A DNA stretch of 64,000 nucleotides from Marinibaculum pumilum (GCF_042646425.1 NZ_JBHRTR010000037.1:97961-161960); one strand, 5' to 3'; positions 1 through 7,724 are shown, counted from the stretch's first letter. Program-made: numbers and translations. Notes: generated by a model not told the origin, from the letters alone.

Positions 1-45
1 ATGCTGGCGGTCGGCGACGGCCTGCTGCTTGTGCGAAAGAAGTAG
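1..45 (+). CDS. C-terminal fragment of a gene entering from the left
   Basis: The first 14 codons read openly and end at a TAG at 43-45, with a Lys-Lys C-terminus. The gene starts outside the window, so nothing can be said of its function. A terminator-like hairpin follows 17 bases after the stop, which supports this being the true end of an upstream gene. Confidence 0.4.
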   Translation: MLAVGDGLLLVRKK

Positions 46-62
46 CTGCCACGGCGCTTGCA

Positions 63-92
63 TCCGTCCGATTTCGTGAAACGTCGGACGGA
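63..92 (+). terminator. Terminator-like hairpin
   Basis: A 9-bp perfect inverted repeat (TCCGTCCGA at 63-71, TCGGACGGA at 84-92) encloses a second short repeat (TTTC/GAAA). There is no T-run after it, so intrinsic termination is not certain. It lies between the gene ending at 45 and the start at 150. Confidence 0.4.
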
Positions 93-118
93 ACCAACTC
101 GGCTTCTGTAAGTTACGG

Positions 119-151
119 ATGACATGTTTGAACGGAAACGGAGCATGTCAT
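119..151 (+). promoter_or_regulatory. Inverted repeat enclosing the ribosome-binding site of the next gene
   Basis: ATGACATG (119-126) and CATGTCAT (144-151) are perfect 8-bp complements. The loop between them carries the GGAG-type ribosome-binding site, and the right arm ends on the start codon at 150. In the mRNA this would put both initiation signals in a hairpin. It could equally be a DNA operator; the sequence does not decide between the two. Confidence 0.4.
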
Positions 152-458
152 GCGTAGTGGTGTTGTAATTATAGCCGCAGTTTTTGCCCTGGTCGCCGCG
201 GCGGCAATACTGGTCTACGCCGTCGACATCGATGTCACTGATTCCGGTGAGATGCCGACCGCTGAGGTCAATGTGGACGTCGAGGGCGGCGCGCTGCCGG
301 AAGCCGATGTCGATACGGCGGAAGTGGAAGTCGGCAGCGAGAAGCGCGAGGTCACCGTCCCCGAGGTCGATGTGACCATGGAGGAGCGCAACGTCGAGAT
401 GCCGACCGTCGAGCTTGAGCCGGCGGATGCCGACGAGGGCGCGCGGAGCGGCGGCTGA
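150..458 (+). CDS. Small membrane-anchored acidic protein of unknown function
   Basis: This 102-residue protein has one N-terminal hydrophobic segment (residues about 4-25) with Arg2 before it, so it is an inner-membrane anchored or secreted protein. The rest is strongly acidic and quasi-repetitive, alternating Val with Glu/Asp in a pattern like (E/D)V(E/D)V spaced by Pro-rich turns, without cysteines. Such alternation suggests extended beta strands or a metal-binding periplasmic tail, but no family is recognised. A GGAG motif lies 6 bases before the ATG, inside an inverted repeat. It is transcribed towards trcR, and the two genes converge on an assembly gap. Confidence 0.7.
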   Translation: MRSGVVIIAAVFALVAAAAILVYAVDIDVTDSGEMPTAEVNVDVEGGALPEADVDTAEVEVGSEKREVTVPEVDVTMEERNVEMPTVELEPADADEGARSGG

Positions 459-515
459 TACGACCGGTCGTTGACTGCCGGCCGCGGCGGTCGGCAGGCG
501 AAATACGAAGGGCCC

Positions 516-532
516 CGGCAGCGATGCTGCCG
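516..532. terminator. Half of a probable bidirectional terminator, cut by the gap
   Basis: CGGCAGC (516-522) and GCTGCCG (526-532) form a perfect 7-bp hairpin at the very edge of the N run. The preceding AAGGGCCC suggests a longer stem whose second arm lies in the gap. It sits between two converging genes, where a shared terminator would be expected. Confidence 0.4.
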
Positions 533-623
533 NNNNNNNNNNNNNNNNNNNNNNNNNNNNNNNNNNNNNNNNNNNNNNNNNNNNNNNNNNNNNNNNNNNN
601 NNNNNNNNNNNNNNNNNNNNNNN
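533..623. other. Assembly gap (91 N)
   Basis: Unsequenced bases between the small anchored protein and the end of trcR. Both neighbouring reading frames are closed by stops outside the gap, so no coding sequence need be lost. Confidence 0.99.
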
Positions 624-624
624 G

Positions 625-1491
625 TCAGCCGTTGTGCTGCCGGTTTGCCGTTTCGTCGCCGTCGACAGGCTCCCCGGCGCCCTGTTCTCCGGCATCGTCT
701 TCTCCGGTGCCCTCACCCTCGGTGTCGCTGTCCGTTGCTTCGTCCGCACCCTCTTCCGTGGTCTCGAGGTCGGCAAAGACCGCCTCGGCTGCCTCGCGCC
801 TTTCCTCCGGCGAATCCTCGGCTTCGTCCTCGGCGGCCGGATCCGGCAGGACCGGCTCCGCCAGCGGGTCGCCGGCGGCGGCCTCGCCCAGCAGGTCCTC
901 CGGCTGCGGCAGGGGATGCAGCTCGGCCGCGGTGGTCGGGTCGATGCCCTCCTTGCGCAGCTTCGCCTCGCGGCGTTCGCGCGCGGTGCGGACCACCGTG
1001 TCCAGGTCGATCTGGCTGCAGATGCCGAGGCTGACCGGGTCCTGCGGCTTGATGTTCTGGGCGTTCCAGTGGGACCGGTCGCGGATCGCGTTGATCGTCG
1101 CCTTGGTGGTGCCCAGCAGCTTCTGGATCTGGCTGTCGGAGATCTCCGGATGGAACTTCAGCATCCAGGCGATTGCGTTCGGCCGGTCGCCGCGCTTGGA
1201 CACCGGCGTATAGCGGGCGCCGCGGGTGCGGCGCGCGGGCTGCGGGATGTCCGTCTTGATGAGGTTGAGGTGCGCGCTCCGGTCCTTCTCGCAGCGGGCG
1301 ATTTCCGCCCGGCTCAGCTGGCCGTTCGCGATCGGGTCCAGGCCGACGATCCCGATGGCGACCTCGCCGTCGGCGATGCCCTGTACCTCAAGCACGTGCA
1401 GGCCGCAGAATTCGGCAACCTGCTCGAACGTGAGCGCCGTATTGTCGATCAGCCAGACGGCCGTCGCCTTCGGCATAAGCGGTTGCGGCAT
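625..1491 (-). CDS. trcR: Cell-cycle transcriptional regulator TrcR (DUF1013)
   Basis: A 288-residue protein. Residues about 1-165 match the alphaproteobacterial DUF1013/TrcR family, with its opening MPQPLMPKATAVWLIDNTAL and a central helix-turn-helix-like stretch (SDSQIQKLLGTTKATINAIR). The last 90 residues are a Glu/Asp/Ala-rich, probably disordered tail, longer than in most relatives. The family is found in nearly all alphaproteobacteria and is annotated as a DNA-binding cell-cycle regulator; the role here is taken from the family. The start ATG has AAGGAT 10 bases upstream. The stop TGA lies two bases from the assembly gap. Confidence 0.88.
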   Translation of the reverse strand: MPQPLMPKATAVWLIDNTALTFEQVAEFCGLHVLEVQGIADGEVAIGIVGLDPIANGQLSRAEIARCEKDRSAHLNLIKTDIPQPARRTRGARYTPVSKRGDRPNAIAWMLKFHPEISDSQIQKLLGTTKATINAIRDRSHWNAQNIKPQDPVSLGICSQIDLDTVVRTARERREAKLRKEGIDPTTAAELHPLPQPEDLLGEAAAGDPLAEPVLPDPAAEDEAEDSPEERREAAEAVFADLETTEEGADEATDSDTEGEGTGEDDAGEQGAGEPVDGDETANRQHNG

Positions 1492-1627
1492 GGGTCTAGA
1501 TCCTTCTTGCTGGGCTCCTTCTCTTCGATCGGCGCCGCGCCGAACCGGGCGCTGCGGGCAATCCTATGAGGTATGCGCCGGCTGCCGCCGGCGCGCCAGG
1601 GGGGAGCCCTGTTGTCGGAATGCTGCG

Positions 1628-1656
1628 AAATTAGGGGCAGCACCGGCAAACGGCAA
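1628..1656 (-). promoter_or_regulatory. Candidate promoter for trcR
   Basis: On the minus strand, TTGCCG (-35) and TAATTT (-10) are separated by 17 bases, about 130 bases before the trcR start. The AT-rich -10 stands out in very GC-rich DNA, but the match to consensus is only moderate. Confidence 0.3.
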
Positions 1657-1774
1657 GGGAATTGCTGCGGCAGCTACATATTGGGGGCAGCCGCGAATGG
1701 GCAACCGGAAACGGACAGCCGGGAACGGGCGGCGGCTGGGAGGCCGCCGGGGGGGGGGGGGGCCCCCGGGGGCC

Positions 1775-1888
1775 NNNNNNNNNNNNNNNNNNNNNNNNNN
1801 NNNNNNNNNNNNNNNNNNNNNNNNNNNNNNNNNNNNNNNNNNNNNNNNNNNNNNNNNNNNNNNNNNNNNNNNNNNNNNNNNNNNNNNN
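1775..1888. other. Assembly gap (114 N)
   Basis: Unsequenced bases preceded by an odd low-complexity stretch: a GGCGGC/GCCGCC hairpin, then a run of 14 G followed by C and G blocks (1749-1774). The gap contains the C-terminus of the quinone oxidoreductase on the minus strand. Confidence 0.99.
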
Positions 1889-2852
1889 GGGCATGCGCCG
1901 CCGGCGCCTCCTCGAACGGGAAGCGGGAATCGATGATCGGCCGCACCGTGCCGTCGGCGAAGTGCGGCCAGACATGCCGCCGCAGCGCCTCCGCGATGGC
2001 GCCCTTGAAGGCGGTGTCGCGGGGCCGCAGGGTCGACCCGGTCACGGTCAGGCGCTTCACCATCAGGGACAGGAAATCGACCTCCGCCTTGGATCCGCCC
2101 AGGAAGGCGATCAGCACCAGCCGTCCCTCCGGTGCCAGGATCGACAGCTCGCGCGGGATATAGTCGCCGCCCACCATGTCCAGCACCAGGTCGACGCCGC
2201 GATCGCCGGTAGCCTCCTTGATCGCGGCGACGAAATCCTCGCTGCGGTAGTTGATGCCGCGCTTCGCGCCCAGCTCCTCGCAGAAGCGGCATTTCTCCTC
2301 GGTGCCGGCCGTGGCGAAGACCTCCGCGCCGATCAGCCCGGCAAGCTGGATCGCCGCCGTGCCGATGCCACTGGCGCCGCCCTGCACCAGAACCTTCTCG
2401 CCGCGCATCATGCGGCCGCGGTCGACCATGTTGGTCCAGACCGTGAACCAGTTCTCGGGCAGGCCCGCGGCATCCTCCAGGTCCACGCCGTCGGGCACCG
2501 GCAGGCATTGCGGTGCCGGTGCGGCGCAATACTCGGCATAGCCCCCGCCGGCCACCAGGGCACAGACCCGGTCGCCGATCTGCCAGTCGCCGGCATCCGG
2601 CCCGCAGGCGACGATCTCGCCAGAGACCTCCAGGCCCGGGATATCGGGCGCGCCGGGCGGCGGCGGATACTTGCCCAGCCGCTGCATCACGTCGGGCCTG
2701 TTCACACCCGCGGCGGCGACCTTGATCAGGACCTCGCCGCGTGCGGGCGGCACCACCGGCCGCTCCGCGACCTTGAGGCCTTCCGGCCCGCCGAAGCTGG
2801 CGATCTCGACCACGCGCATGCGCTCCGGCAGGGCGGTTGCCGTCTGGGTCAT
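1889..2852 (-). CDS. NAD(P)H-quinone oxidoreductase, zinc-free MDR family (C-terminus in gap)
   Basis: 321 residues are visible of a protein whose family is normally about 325-335 residues, so only the last 10-20 are missing in the gap. It is a zinc-independent medium-chain dehydrogenase/reductase of the quinone oxidoreductase/PIG3 type. Features are the N-terminal GroES-like domain (AAGVNRPDVMQRLGKYPPPP), the Rossmann nucleotide motif GGASGIGTAAIQLA near residue 150, and the following Ala-Gly-Thr region that usually accepts NADPH. The start ATG at 2852 has AGGGAG 8 bases before it; an upstream in-frame ATG lacks one. The gene diverges from the DUF1192 gene. The reading frame seen beyond the gap is not native protein sequence. 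Confidence 0.85.
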
Positions 2853-3040
2853 AGCTGGGATCTCCCTATCTGATGGCGCCGCGGGCCGGCCGCCTTCGTG
2901 CAACCGCGGATGCGTTGCGCTACTCTCCATCCATGGCGCGGTCCCGGACCTGTTTGCTGGACGGATCGCGGATATCTTGTCAATGGCCAGGGCCGCCGGC
3001 CAGCCACAGCTGCGGTCCTGCCGGTGACGGTGCGGAGGTG

Positions 3041-3226
3041 ATGGTGATCGACGAGGAAGACAAGGGTCCCGTTACGCCGGCGCATCAGAAGACGCTGGAC
3101 GGCATGTCCGTGGCCGAGCTCGAGGCGCATATCTCCCAGCTCAGGCTCGAGCTGGAGGAGGCCCGCAAGGCCGTGGAGATGAAGAAGCAGTACCGCTCCA
3201 GCCTGGACGACCTGTTCAGCAGCTGA
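3041..3226 (+). CDS. DUF1192 small coiled-coil protein
   Basis: About 61 residues. The core (MSVAELEAHISQLRLELEEA) is the DUF1192 signature: a short amphipathic helix rich in Glu and Leu, ending in a Ser/Leu/Phe tail (SSLDDLFSS). The family is widespread in alphaproteobacteria and has no known function. GGAGG lies 2 bases before the ATG at 3041 and 5 bases before an in-frame GTG at 3044, so the GTG may be the real start. It is divergent from the quinone oxidoreductase, sharing a 190-base intergenic stretch. Confidence 0.75.
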   Translation: MVIDEEDKGPVTPAHQKTLDGMSVAELEAHISQLRLELEEARKAVEMKKQYRSSLDDLFSS

Positions 3227-3333
3227 GCGCGCGCGCCGGGACGGCCGGCGGCAGCTTCCGCCATCCTGCAGCGGTGCGGCGCCGGCAGATGCCTCGAAAT
3301 TCGTTAAAATTGGGCGGATCTGCAACCTGCGGC

Positions 3334-3362
3334 TTGACAGCGCATCCCCGCCGGCAAATGAT
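3334..3362 (+). promoter_or_regulatory. Candidate sigma-70 promoter
   Basis: A consensus -35 (TTGACA, 3334-3339) is followed by 17 bases and AATGAT (4 of 6 matches). Transcription would start near 3369, only about 35 bases before an intrinsic terminator, so the product would be a very short RNA or an attenuated leader of metY. Confidence 0.45.
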
Positions 3363-3368
3363 GGTGCG

Positions 3369-3439
3369 TCACGAAAGTCTGACAGGTTGAGGCAAAAAAT
3401 ACTGAGGGGCCGGCTCGTAGTCGAGGCGGCCCCTTTTTT
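3369..3439 (+). ncRNA. Candidate small RNA of about 70 nt
   Basis: The stretch is bounded by a consensus promoter and a strong intrinsic terminator, has no open reading frame, and carries an unpaired A-rich segment (GGCAAAAAATACTG) just before the terminator stem. It could be a free-standing small RNA, or the terminated form of a metY leader (metY starts about 190 bases downstream). The DUF1192 gene could also simply be using this terminator. No known RNA family is recognised. Confidence 0.35.
3405..3439 (+). terminator. Rho-independent terminator
   Basis: AGGGGCCG (3405-3412) pairs perfectly with CGGCCCCT (3427-3434). A further 4-bp stem (CTCG/CGAG) forms inside the loop, and a run of T follows directly (3434-3439). 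This is a textbook intrinsic terminator on the plus strand. Confidence 0.85.
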
Positions 3440-3465
3440 ATGTGCTCGGGCATGTCGACGGACGA

Positions 3466-3524
3466 AGCCGAGTAATCGGCTGTACCGGCGCCTGTGAACG
3501 GCATTTTGAGATCGCAACACAGGC
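3466..3524 (+). promoter_or_regulatory. Structured leader upstream of metY
   Basis: Two perfect inverted repeats lie in the 190 bases before metY. One is AGCCGA-GTAA-TCGGCT (3466-3481), a 6-bp stem with a GNRA tetraloop. The other is GCCTGTG (3490-3496) pairing with CACAGGC (3518-3524). A methionine-related gene with a structured leader invites a riboswitch reading, but the SAM-II core I know is not visible. Confidence 0.3.
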
Positions 3525-3626
3525 CAGCGATCCTTTCACGGATGCACTGTCGTCCTGTGCGGCCTTTGGCTATTCTCCCCGCGACAGCGGCGGTCATTGC
3601 GGCCGCTCCGCGGGAGGAACTGCAAT

Positions 3627-4958
3627 ATGAGCCAAGGCGCACGCGGCACGCCCTTCGACCTGCTGCCCGATACGCTCGCCGTCCATGCCGGCCAGCGGCC
3701 CGACCCACAGCACGGTGCGCGGGCGGTGCCGATCTACCAGACCACGTCCTACGTCTTTCCCGATGCCGATCACGCGGCGCAGCTGTTCGACCTGCGCATC
3801 GGCGGGCATATCTATTCGCGGATCTCCAACCCGACGGTTGCCGTCCTGGAAGAACGCCTGGCCGCGTTGGAAGGCGGGGTCGGCGGGGTCTGCACAGCCT
3901 CCGGCCAGGCGGCGCTGCACCTCGCGATCACCACCCTGATGGGCCAGGGCAGCCATATCGTTGCCTCGCGCTCGCTCTACGGCGGCTCCTACAACCTGCT
4001 GCAGCACACCCTGCCGCGCTTCGGCATCACCGCCAGCTTCGTCGATCCGCGGGAACCGCAGGCCTTCGCCCGGGCGATCCGGCCGGAAACCCGCCTGCTG
4101 TTCGGCGAGGTGATCGGCAATCCCGGCATGGAGGTCCTGGACGTGGCGGCGGTGGCGGATGTCGCCCATGCGCAGGGACTGCCGCTGATGATCGATTCCA
4201 CCTTCACCCCGCCGGTGCTGTGCCGGCCGCTGGACCACGGCGCCGACCTGGTGATGCATTCGGTCACCAAGTTCATCGGCGGCCATGGCGTGGCGATCGG
4301 CGGCGCGGTGATCGACGGCGGACGCTTCGACTGGGCGGCAAGCGGCCGCTTTCCCACCATCACCGAGGATTGCGCCGCCTATAACGGCCTGAACTTCCTG
4401 GGGGAATTCGGGCCGGCCGCCTTCGTGATGCGGGCCCGCGCGGAAGGCCTGCGCGATTTCGGCGCCGCGATGTCGCCGGCCAATGCCTTCTACCTGCTGC
4501 AGGGGGTGGAGACCCTGCACCTGCGGATGGCGCGGCATGTCGCCAATGCCGGGGCGGTGGCCGCGTTCCTCCAGGCGCAGGACGGGGTCGACCGGGTCTC
4601 CTATCCCGGCCTGGCGGAACATCCCGACCATGACCTGGCGATGCGCCTGATGCCGGACGGCTGCGGCGCGGTGCTGACCTTCGACCTGGCGGGGGGCCGG
4701 GCGGCGGGCGCGGCCTTCATCGCCGGCCTGCAGCTCTGCTCCCATTTGGCGAATATCGGCGATGCCAAGACCCTGGTGATCCACCCGGCCTCCACCACCC
4801 ACCAGCAGATGAGCGCGGCGGAACTGCGTGCCGCCAATGTCGGGCCGGGGCTGATCCGCATCTCGGTCGGGATCGAGGATCCGAAGGACATCATCGCCGA
4901 CCTGAAACGGGGGCTGGCCGCCGCCCGTCGCGCGGCACCGGCCGCGGCCGCGGAATGA
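3627..4958 (+). CDS. metY: O-acetylhomoserine sulfhydrylase-type PLP enzyme
   Basis: This 443-residue enzyme belongs to the Cys/Met-metabolism PLP family. It would make homocysteine from O-acetylhomoserine and sulfide in the cytoplasm. The visible motifs are the N-terminal TLAVHAGQ and PIYQTTSYVF, the Tyr-Ser-Arg cofactor phosphate contact (YSRISNPT), and the PLP lysine in SVTKFIGGHG (Lys215). At the C-terminus are SHLANIGDAKTLVIHPASTTH and LIRISVGIEDPKDI. Length and motifs fit MetY better than cystathionine beta-lyase (about 395 residues), but substrate choice within the family cannot be settled by reading. The ATG has GGAGG 11 bases upstream. Its stop overlaps the next start by 4 bases, implying translational coupling. 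Confidence 0.85.
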   Translation: MSQGARGTPFDLLPDTLAVHAGQRPDPQHGARAVPIYQTTSYVFPDADHAAQLFDLRIGGHIYSRISNPTVAVLEERLAALEGGVGGVCTASGQAALHLAITTLMGQGSHIVASRSLYGGSYNLLQHTLPRFGITASFVDPREPQAFARAIRPETRLLFGEVIGNPGMEVLDVAAVADVAHAQGLPLMIDSTFTPPVLCRPLDHGADLVMHSVTKFIGGHGVAIGGAVIDGGRFDWAASGRFPTITEDCAAYNGLNFLGEFGPAAFVMRARAEGLRDFGAAMSPANAFYLLQGVETLHLRMARHVANAGAVAAFLQAQDGVDRVSYPGLAEHPDHDLAMRLMPDGCGAVLTFDLAGGRAAGAAFIAGLQLCSHLANIGDAKTLVIHPASTTHQQMSAAELRAANVGPGLIRISVGIEDPKDIIADLKRGLAAARRAAPAAAAE

Positions 4959-5779
4959 GCGCGCTGGGGCTTTCGGTCGGCGGCGTGCCGGCCTTCGTCT
5001 CGCTCGCCGGGCCGCAGCCCGCGTCCGACCGGCCCCCCCTGGTGCTGCTGCATGGCGCCGGCGGTGACCATACCGCCTGGTTCCAGGTCTCCCGCGCGCT
5101 GGCGGCGGACGGCACCACGGTGCTGGCCCCCGATCTGCCGGGCAATGGCCGTTCCGCCGGCCGCATGCCCGCCTCGATCCCGGCGCTGGCGGACTGGCTG
5201 TGGCAGGCGCTCGACGCGGCCGGGGCAAGCCGGGTGGTGCTGGCCGGGCACAGCCTGGGCAGCCTTCTGGCGCTGGAAGCGGCCGGCCGGGCACCCGACA
5301 GGGTCGCCGGACTGGCTCTGCTGGCGACGGCGCTGCCGATGGCGGTGAGCCCGGACCTGCTGGCGACGGCGCAGGCGGACCCACCGGCGGCCGGCGCCCT
5401 GATGACCCGCTGGGCGCATGGCGACGGCATCCGCACCGGCGGCAGCCTGGTGCCGGGGCTGTGGACCACGGTGCTGGACTATACGGTGATTGCCGCCACC
5501 CGCGACGGCGCCCTGCATGCCGCGCTTCAGGCCTGTGCGGACTATCCGGAAGGCGATGGGCTGGCGGCCGCGGCGCGGATATCGGCGCCGGCCCTGCTGC
5601 TGCTGGGGGCGGAGGACAAAATGACCCCGCCGCGCGCCGCCAGGAAGCTTGCCGCGGCCCTGCCGCAGGCCGAAACCGTCACCATCGCCGATTGCGGGCA
5701 CATGATGATGGTGGAACAGCCGGCGGCAGTGCGTCGGGGGCTGCGCGACCTGCTGGCGCGCGCGGCGGCACCGGCCTGA
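4955..5779 (+). CDS. Alpha/beta hydrolase coupled to metY
   Basis: A 274-residue single-domain alpha/beta hydrolase. The oxyanion loop is HGAGGDH (near residue 33), the nucleophile elbow is GHSLGS with Ser100, the likely acid is in GAEDKMTPP (near residue 220), and the catalytic His is His249 in CGHMMM. No signal peptide is seen, so it is cytoplasmic. The ATGA overlap with metY suggests a shared task. However, it is shorter than and unlike MetX (homoserine O-acetyltransferase, about 370 residues), so it is not the obvious partner. The substrate is unknown; it could be an esterase, lactonase or thioesterase. Confidence 0.8.
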   Translation: MSALGLSVGGVPAFVSLAGPQPASDRPPLVLLHGAGGDHTAWFQVSRALAADGTTVLAPDLPGNGRSAGRMPASIPALADWLWQALDAAGASRVVLAGHSLGSLLALEAAGRAPDRVAGLALLATALPMAVSPDLLATAQADPPAAGALMTRWAHGDGIRTGGSLVPGLWTTVLDYTVIAATRDGALHAALQACADYPEGDGLAAAARISAPALLLLGAEDKMTPPRAARKLAAALPQAETVTIADCGHMMMVEQPAAVRRGLRDLLARAAAPA

Positions 5780-5783
5780 GGGA

Positions 5784-6854
5784 TCAGCTGCGGGTGCGGC
5801 CGATCAGGTCGTGCACGAAGGCGATCTTCTCCTCCGCCGGCGGCGACAGGACGAAGGGATAGAGGTCGGCCTGGCCCATGCTGCGGTTCAGCGAATTGAC
5901 CGCGAAGGTCAGCGGCAGCCAGGTCTCCTTGATCCGGGCGAAGTCCGCCTCCCGGTAGGGGTCGAAGCTGGCGGCGGCGCTGAGGTCCGGGCTGGCGCCG
6001 GCCTTCGGCCGCACCCGCAGGCCGAAGGCATAGGCCGTCTCCAGGGTGTCGACCATGTGCAGGTAATGGGCCCAGGTCTCCGCCCAGTCCTCCCACGGAT
6101 GGCTGGAGGCGTAGGCGGAGACGAAGCGCGCCGGCCAGTCCGCCGGCGGCCCCTGCTCGTAGTGGCGCTCCAGCGCCGCGCCGTAATCCTCCCGCTCGTC
6201 GCCGAACAGGGCGCGGCAGCTTTCCAGGTAGGCGGGGTCGCGGACCACCAGCCGTTCCCAATAGTAGTGCCCGACCTCGTGCCGGAAATGGCCCAGGACG
6301 GTGCGATAGGGCTCCGCCATGGACTGCCGGAATTCCTCCCGCTTCGCCGGATCGGCCTCGGCGATGTTGATGGTGATCAGACCCTCGGCATGGCCGGTCA
6401 TCACCTGCGGCCCCTCGCGGAAGCCGGTCACCGCATCGGCGAGGAAGTCGAACGCCAGGCCCTGCTCGGGCGCATCCGCCTTGCTCTCCACCGGCAGGCC
6501 GAAGCGCAGCAGCGAATAGACCAGCCGCCGCTTGCCGCCCTCCAGCACCCGCCAGAGCTGCTGATGATCGGGATTGGAGAGGTCCGGCACGGTGCGGTTC
6601 AGGCAGCAGGCAGTGCAGTAATCGCCTTCCGCCTCCGCCGGCACCAGCCAGTTGCAGCCGCCCGGCTCCCGGTTCGCGCAGCTGCGGAACAGGCTGTCAT
6701 CGTCCAGCGGCTGCAGCCGGCCGTCATCGGCCGGGTCCAGGGCCACCAGGGCACGCCGGTCGCTGCGGAAGCCCAGGGCGCGGCCGCAGACTTCGCAGGT
6801 GGTGTTCTCGAAATAGATGGCGTTGCCGCAGCCTTCGCATTCGAAGAGCTTCAT
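5784..6854 (-). CDS. Putative zinc-binding metallopeptidase with N-terminal zinc ribbon
   Basis: A 356-residue protein. The N-terminus is a zinc ribbon with two CxxC knuckles (CEGCGN at residues 6-9 and CEVCG about 11 residues later), and further Cys pairs follow near residues 58-86. The centre has the zincin motif HEVGH at residues 192-196, with the next acidic ligand probably in the following 60 residues (GDEREDYGAALERHYEQG or WEDWAETWAHYLH). This matches a family annotated only as putative zinc-binding metallopeptidase (DUF/Peptidase_Mx type). The start at 6854 gives the canonical MKLFECEGCG opening; the longer reading frame upstream does not look like protein. It is a single gene ending tail-to-tail 4 bases from the hydrolase. 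Confidence 0.8.
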   Translation of the reverse strand: MKLFECEGCGNAIYFENTTCEVCGRALGFRSDRRALVALDPADDGRLQPLDDDSLFRSCANREPGGCNWLVPAEAEGDYCTACCLNRTVPDLSNPDHQQLWRVLEGGKRRLVYSLLRFGLPVESKADAPEQGLAFDFLADAVTGFREGPQVMTGHAEGLITINIAEADPAKREEFRQSMAEPYRTVLGHFRHEVGHYYWERLVVRDPAYLESCRALFGDEREDYGAALERHYEQGPPADWPARFVSAYASSHPWEDWAETWAHYLHMVDTLETAYAFGLRVRPKAGASPDLSAAASFDPYREADFARIKETWLPLTFAVNSLNRSMGQADLYPFVLSPPAEEKIAFVHDLIGRTRS

Positions 6855-7098
6855 GGGACGGACTTTCGGTCTTGCCTCAGGCGGGATTGCCCAGGGAGAT
6901 CTGGCTGGCTCGGGGCCGCGGCAGTAACGCCGCCCCGGCGTTTCGGTTCCGGACTGCTGCGAGCATGAAAAATAGGGGCATGAAAAAGGGGCAGGCAACG
7001 ATGTTGCCCGCCCCGATCGATCAGGGGAGGGACCGCCGGCGGCGCCGGCGGTCACGGATTGCTTGCCGCAGCAATCTCCCCGTTCGTCAGGCCCGGCC

Positions 7099-7569
7099 TC
7101 AGGCGGCCTGCGCCTCGACCTGGCGCACGCCCTTCGGCGCGCCGGACGTGATCTCGATGCTGCGCGGCTTCTTTTCTTCCGGAATGACGCGCTGCAGGGA
7201 AATCACGAGCAGGCCGTTCTCGAGGCCGGCGCCCTGCACCTTGATCGTGTCGGCCAGTTCGAAGCGGCGCTCGAAGGCGCGCCGGGCGATGCCGCGGTGC
7301 AGGTACTGCACCTCTCCGTTCTCACCCTCCTCGGCCTTGGCCTGGCCGGTGATGACGAGGGTGTTTTCCTTCACCGTGACGTCCAGCTCATCCTCGGCAA
7401 AGCCGGCGACAGCCATCGTGATGCGATAGGCATCCTCGCCGAGCTTCTCGATATTGTAGGGGGGATAGCCGGGATTGGCGTCGACCTGGGTGGCGAAATC
7501 CATCAGCCGGTTCAGCCGGTCGAAACCCACGGTGGAACGCATCAGGGGCGCAAAATCATAGGCACGCAT
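7099..7569 (-). CDS. Small heat-shock protein, Hsp20/IbpA family
   Basis: A 156-residue ATP-independent chaperone that holds unfolding proteins and binds inclusion bodies. It opens with MRAYDFAPLMRSTVGFDRL, typical of alphaproteobacterial IbpA. An alpha-crystallin domain follows at about residues 40-135 (YRITMAVAGFAEDELDV, the GLENGLLVISL signature), then a short C-terminal tail (PEEKKPRSIEI) with an I-x-I-like element. The start is the ATG at 7569. An in-frame ATG 15 bases upstream overlaps the GGAGG ribosome-binding site and is not used. Control is readable: an RpoH promoter 130-160 bases upstream and a ROSE-type thermometer over the ribosome-binding site. Confidence 0.92.
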   Translation of the reverse strand: MRAYDFAPLMRSTVGFDRLNRLMDFATQVDANPGYPPYNIEKLGEDAYRITMAVAGFAEDELDVTVKENTLVITGQAKAEEGENGEVQYLHRGIARRAFERRFELADTIKVQGAGLENGLLVISLQRVIPEEKKPRSIEITSGAPKGVRQVEAQAA

Positions 7570-7573
7570 GGTT

Positions 7574-7690
7574 ACATCCTCCATTGAGCAATGTGCGCGT
7601 TCGCCGGGCGCCCGGAGGCACCCGCTATGTACCGACCCGCCATCTGGCCGGGCCGTTCCTGGTCGCCGGACCCCGTTGGGGCGTCCGACA
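7574..7690 (-). promoter_or_regulatory. ROSE-type RNA thermometer in the hsp20 leader
   Basis: In the minus-strand mRNA the final hairpin (plus positions 7574-7594) reads ACAUUGCU, then CAAU, then GGAGGAUGU. The outer bases ACAU and AUGU pair, and UUGCU faces the GGAGG ribosome-binding site. This is the arrangement diagnostic of ROSE elements, where weak and G-G pairs melt with heat. The remaining leader (to about 7690) holds GC-rich hairpins such as CCGGG/CCCGG and CGGAC/GTCCG. Leader length (about 120 nt), position directly before a small heat-shock gene and an RpoH promoter all fit. Confidence 0.8.
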
Positions 7691-7696
7691 GACTGG

Positions 7697-7724
7697 ATGT
7701 AGGAAACGCGGTTTGCCGTTCAAG
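7697..7724 (-). promoter_or_regulatory. Heat-shock (RpoH) promoter of hsp20
   Basis: On the minus strand CTTG (plus 7721-7724) is followed by 17 bases and CCTACAT (plus 7697-7703). This matches the alphaproteobacterial RpoH consensus CTTG, 17-18 bases, CYTATNT with one mismatch. Transcription would begin near 7690. Confidence 0.7.

Noticed and set aside
3440..3626. SAM-II riboswitch before metY
   Set aside because: Pairing exists, but the conserved SAM-II pseudoknot sequence I know is not found.
4955..5779. Homoserine O-acetyltransferase (MetX)
   Set aside because: The protein is about 100 residues shorter than MetX and lacks its N-terminal motifs.
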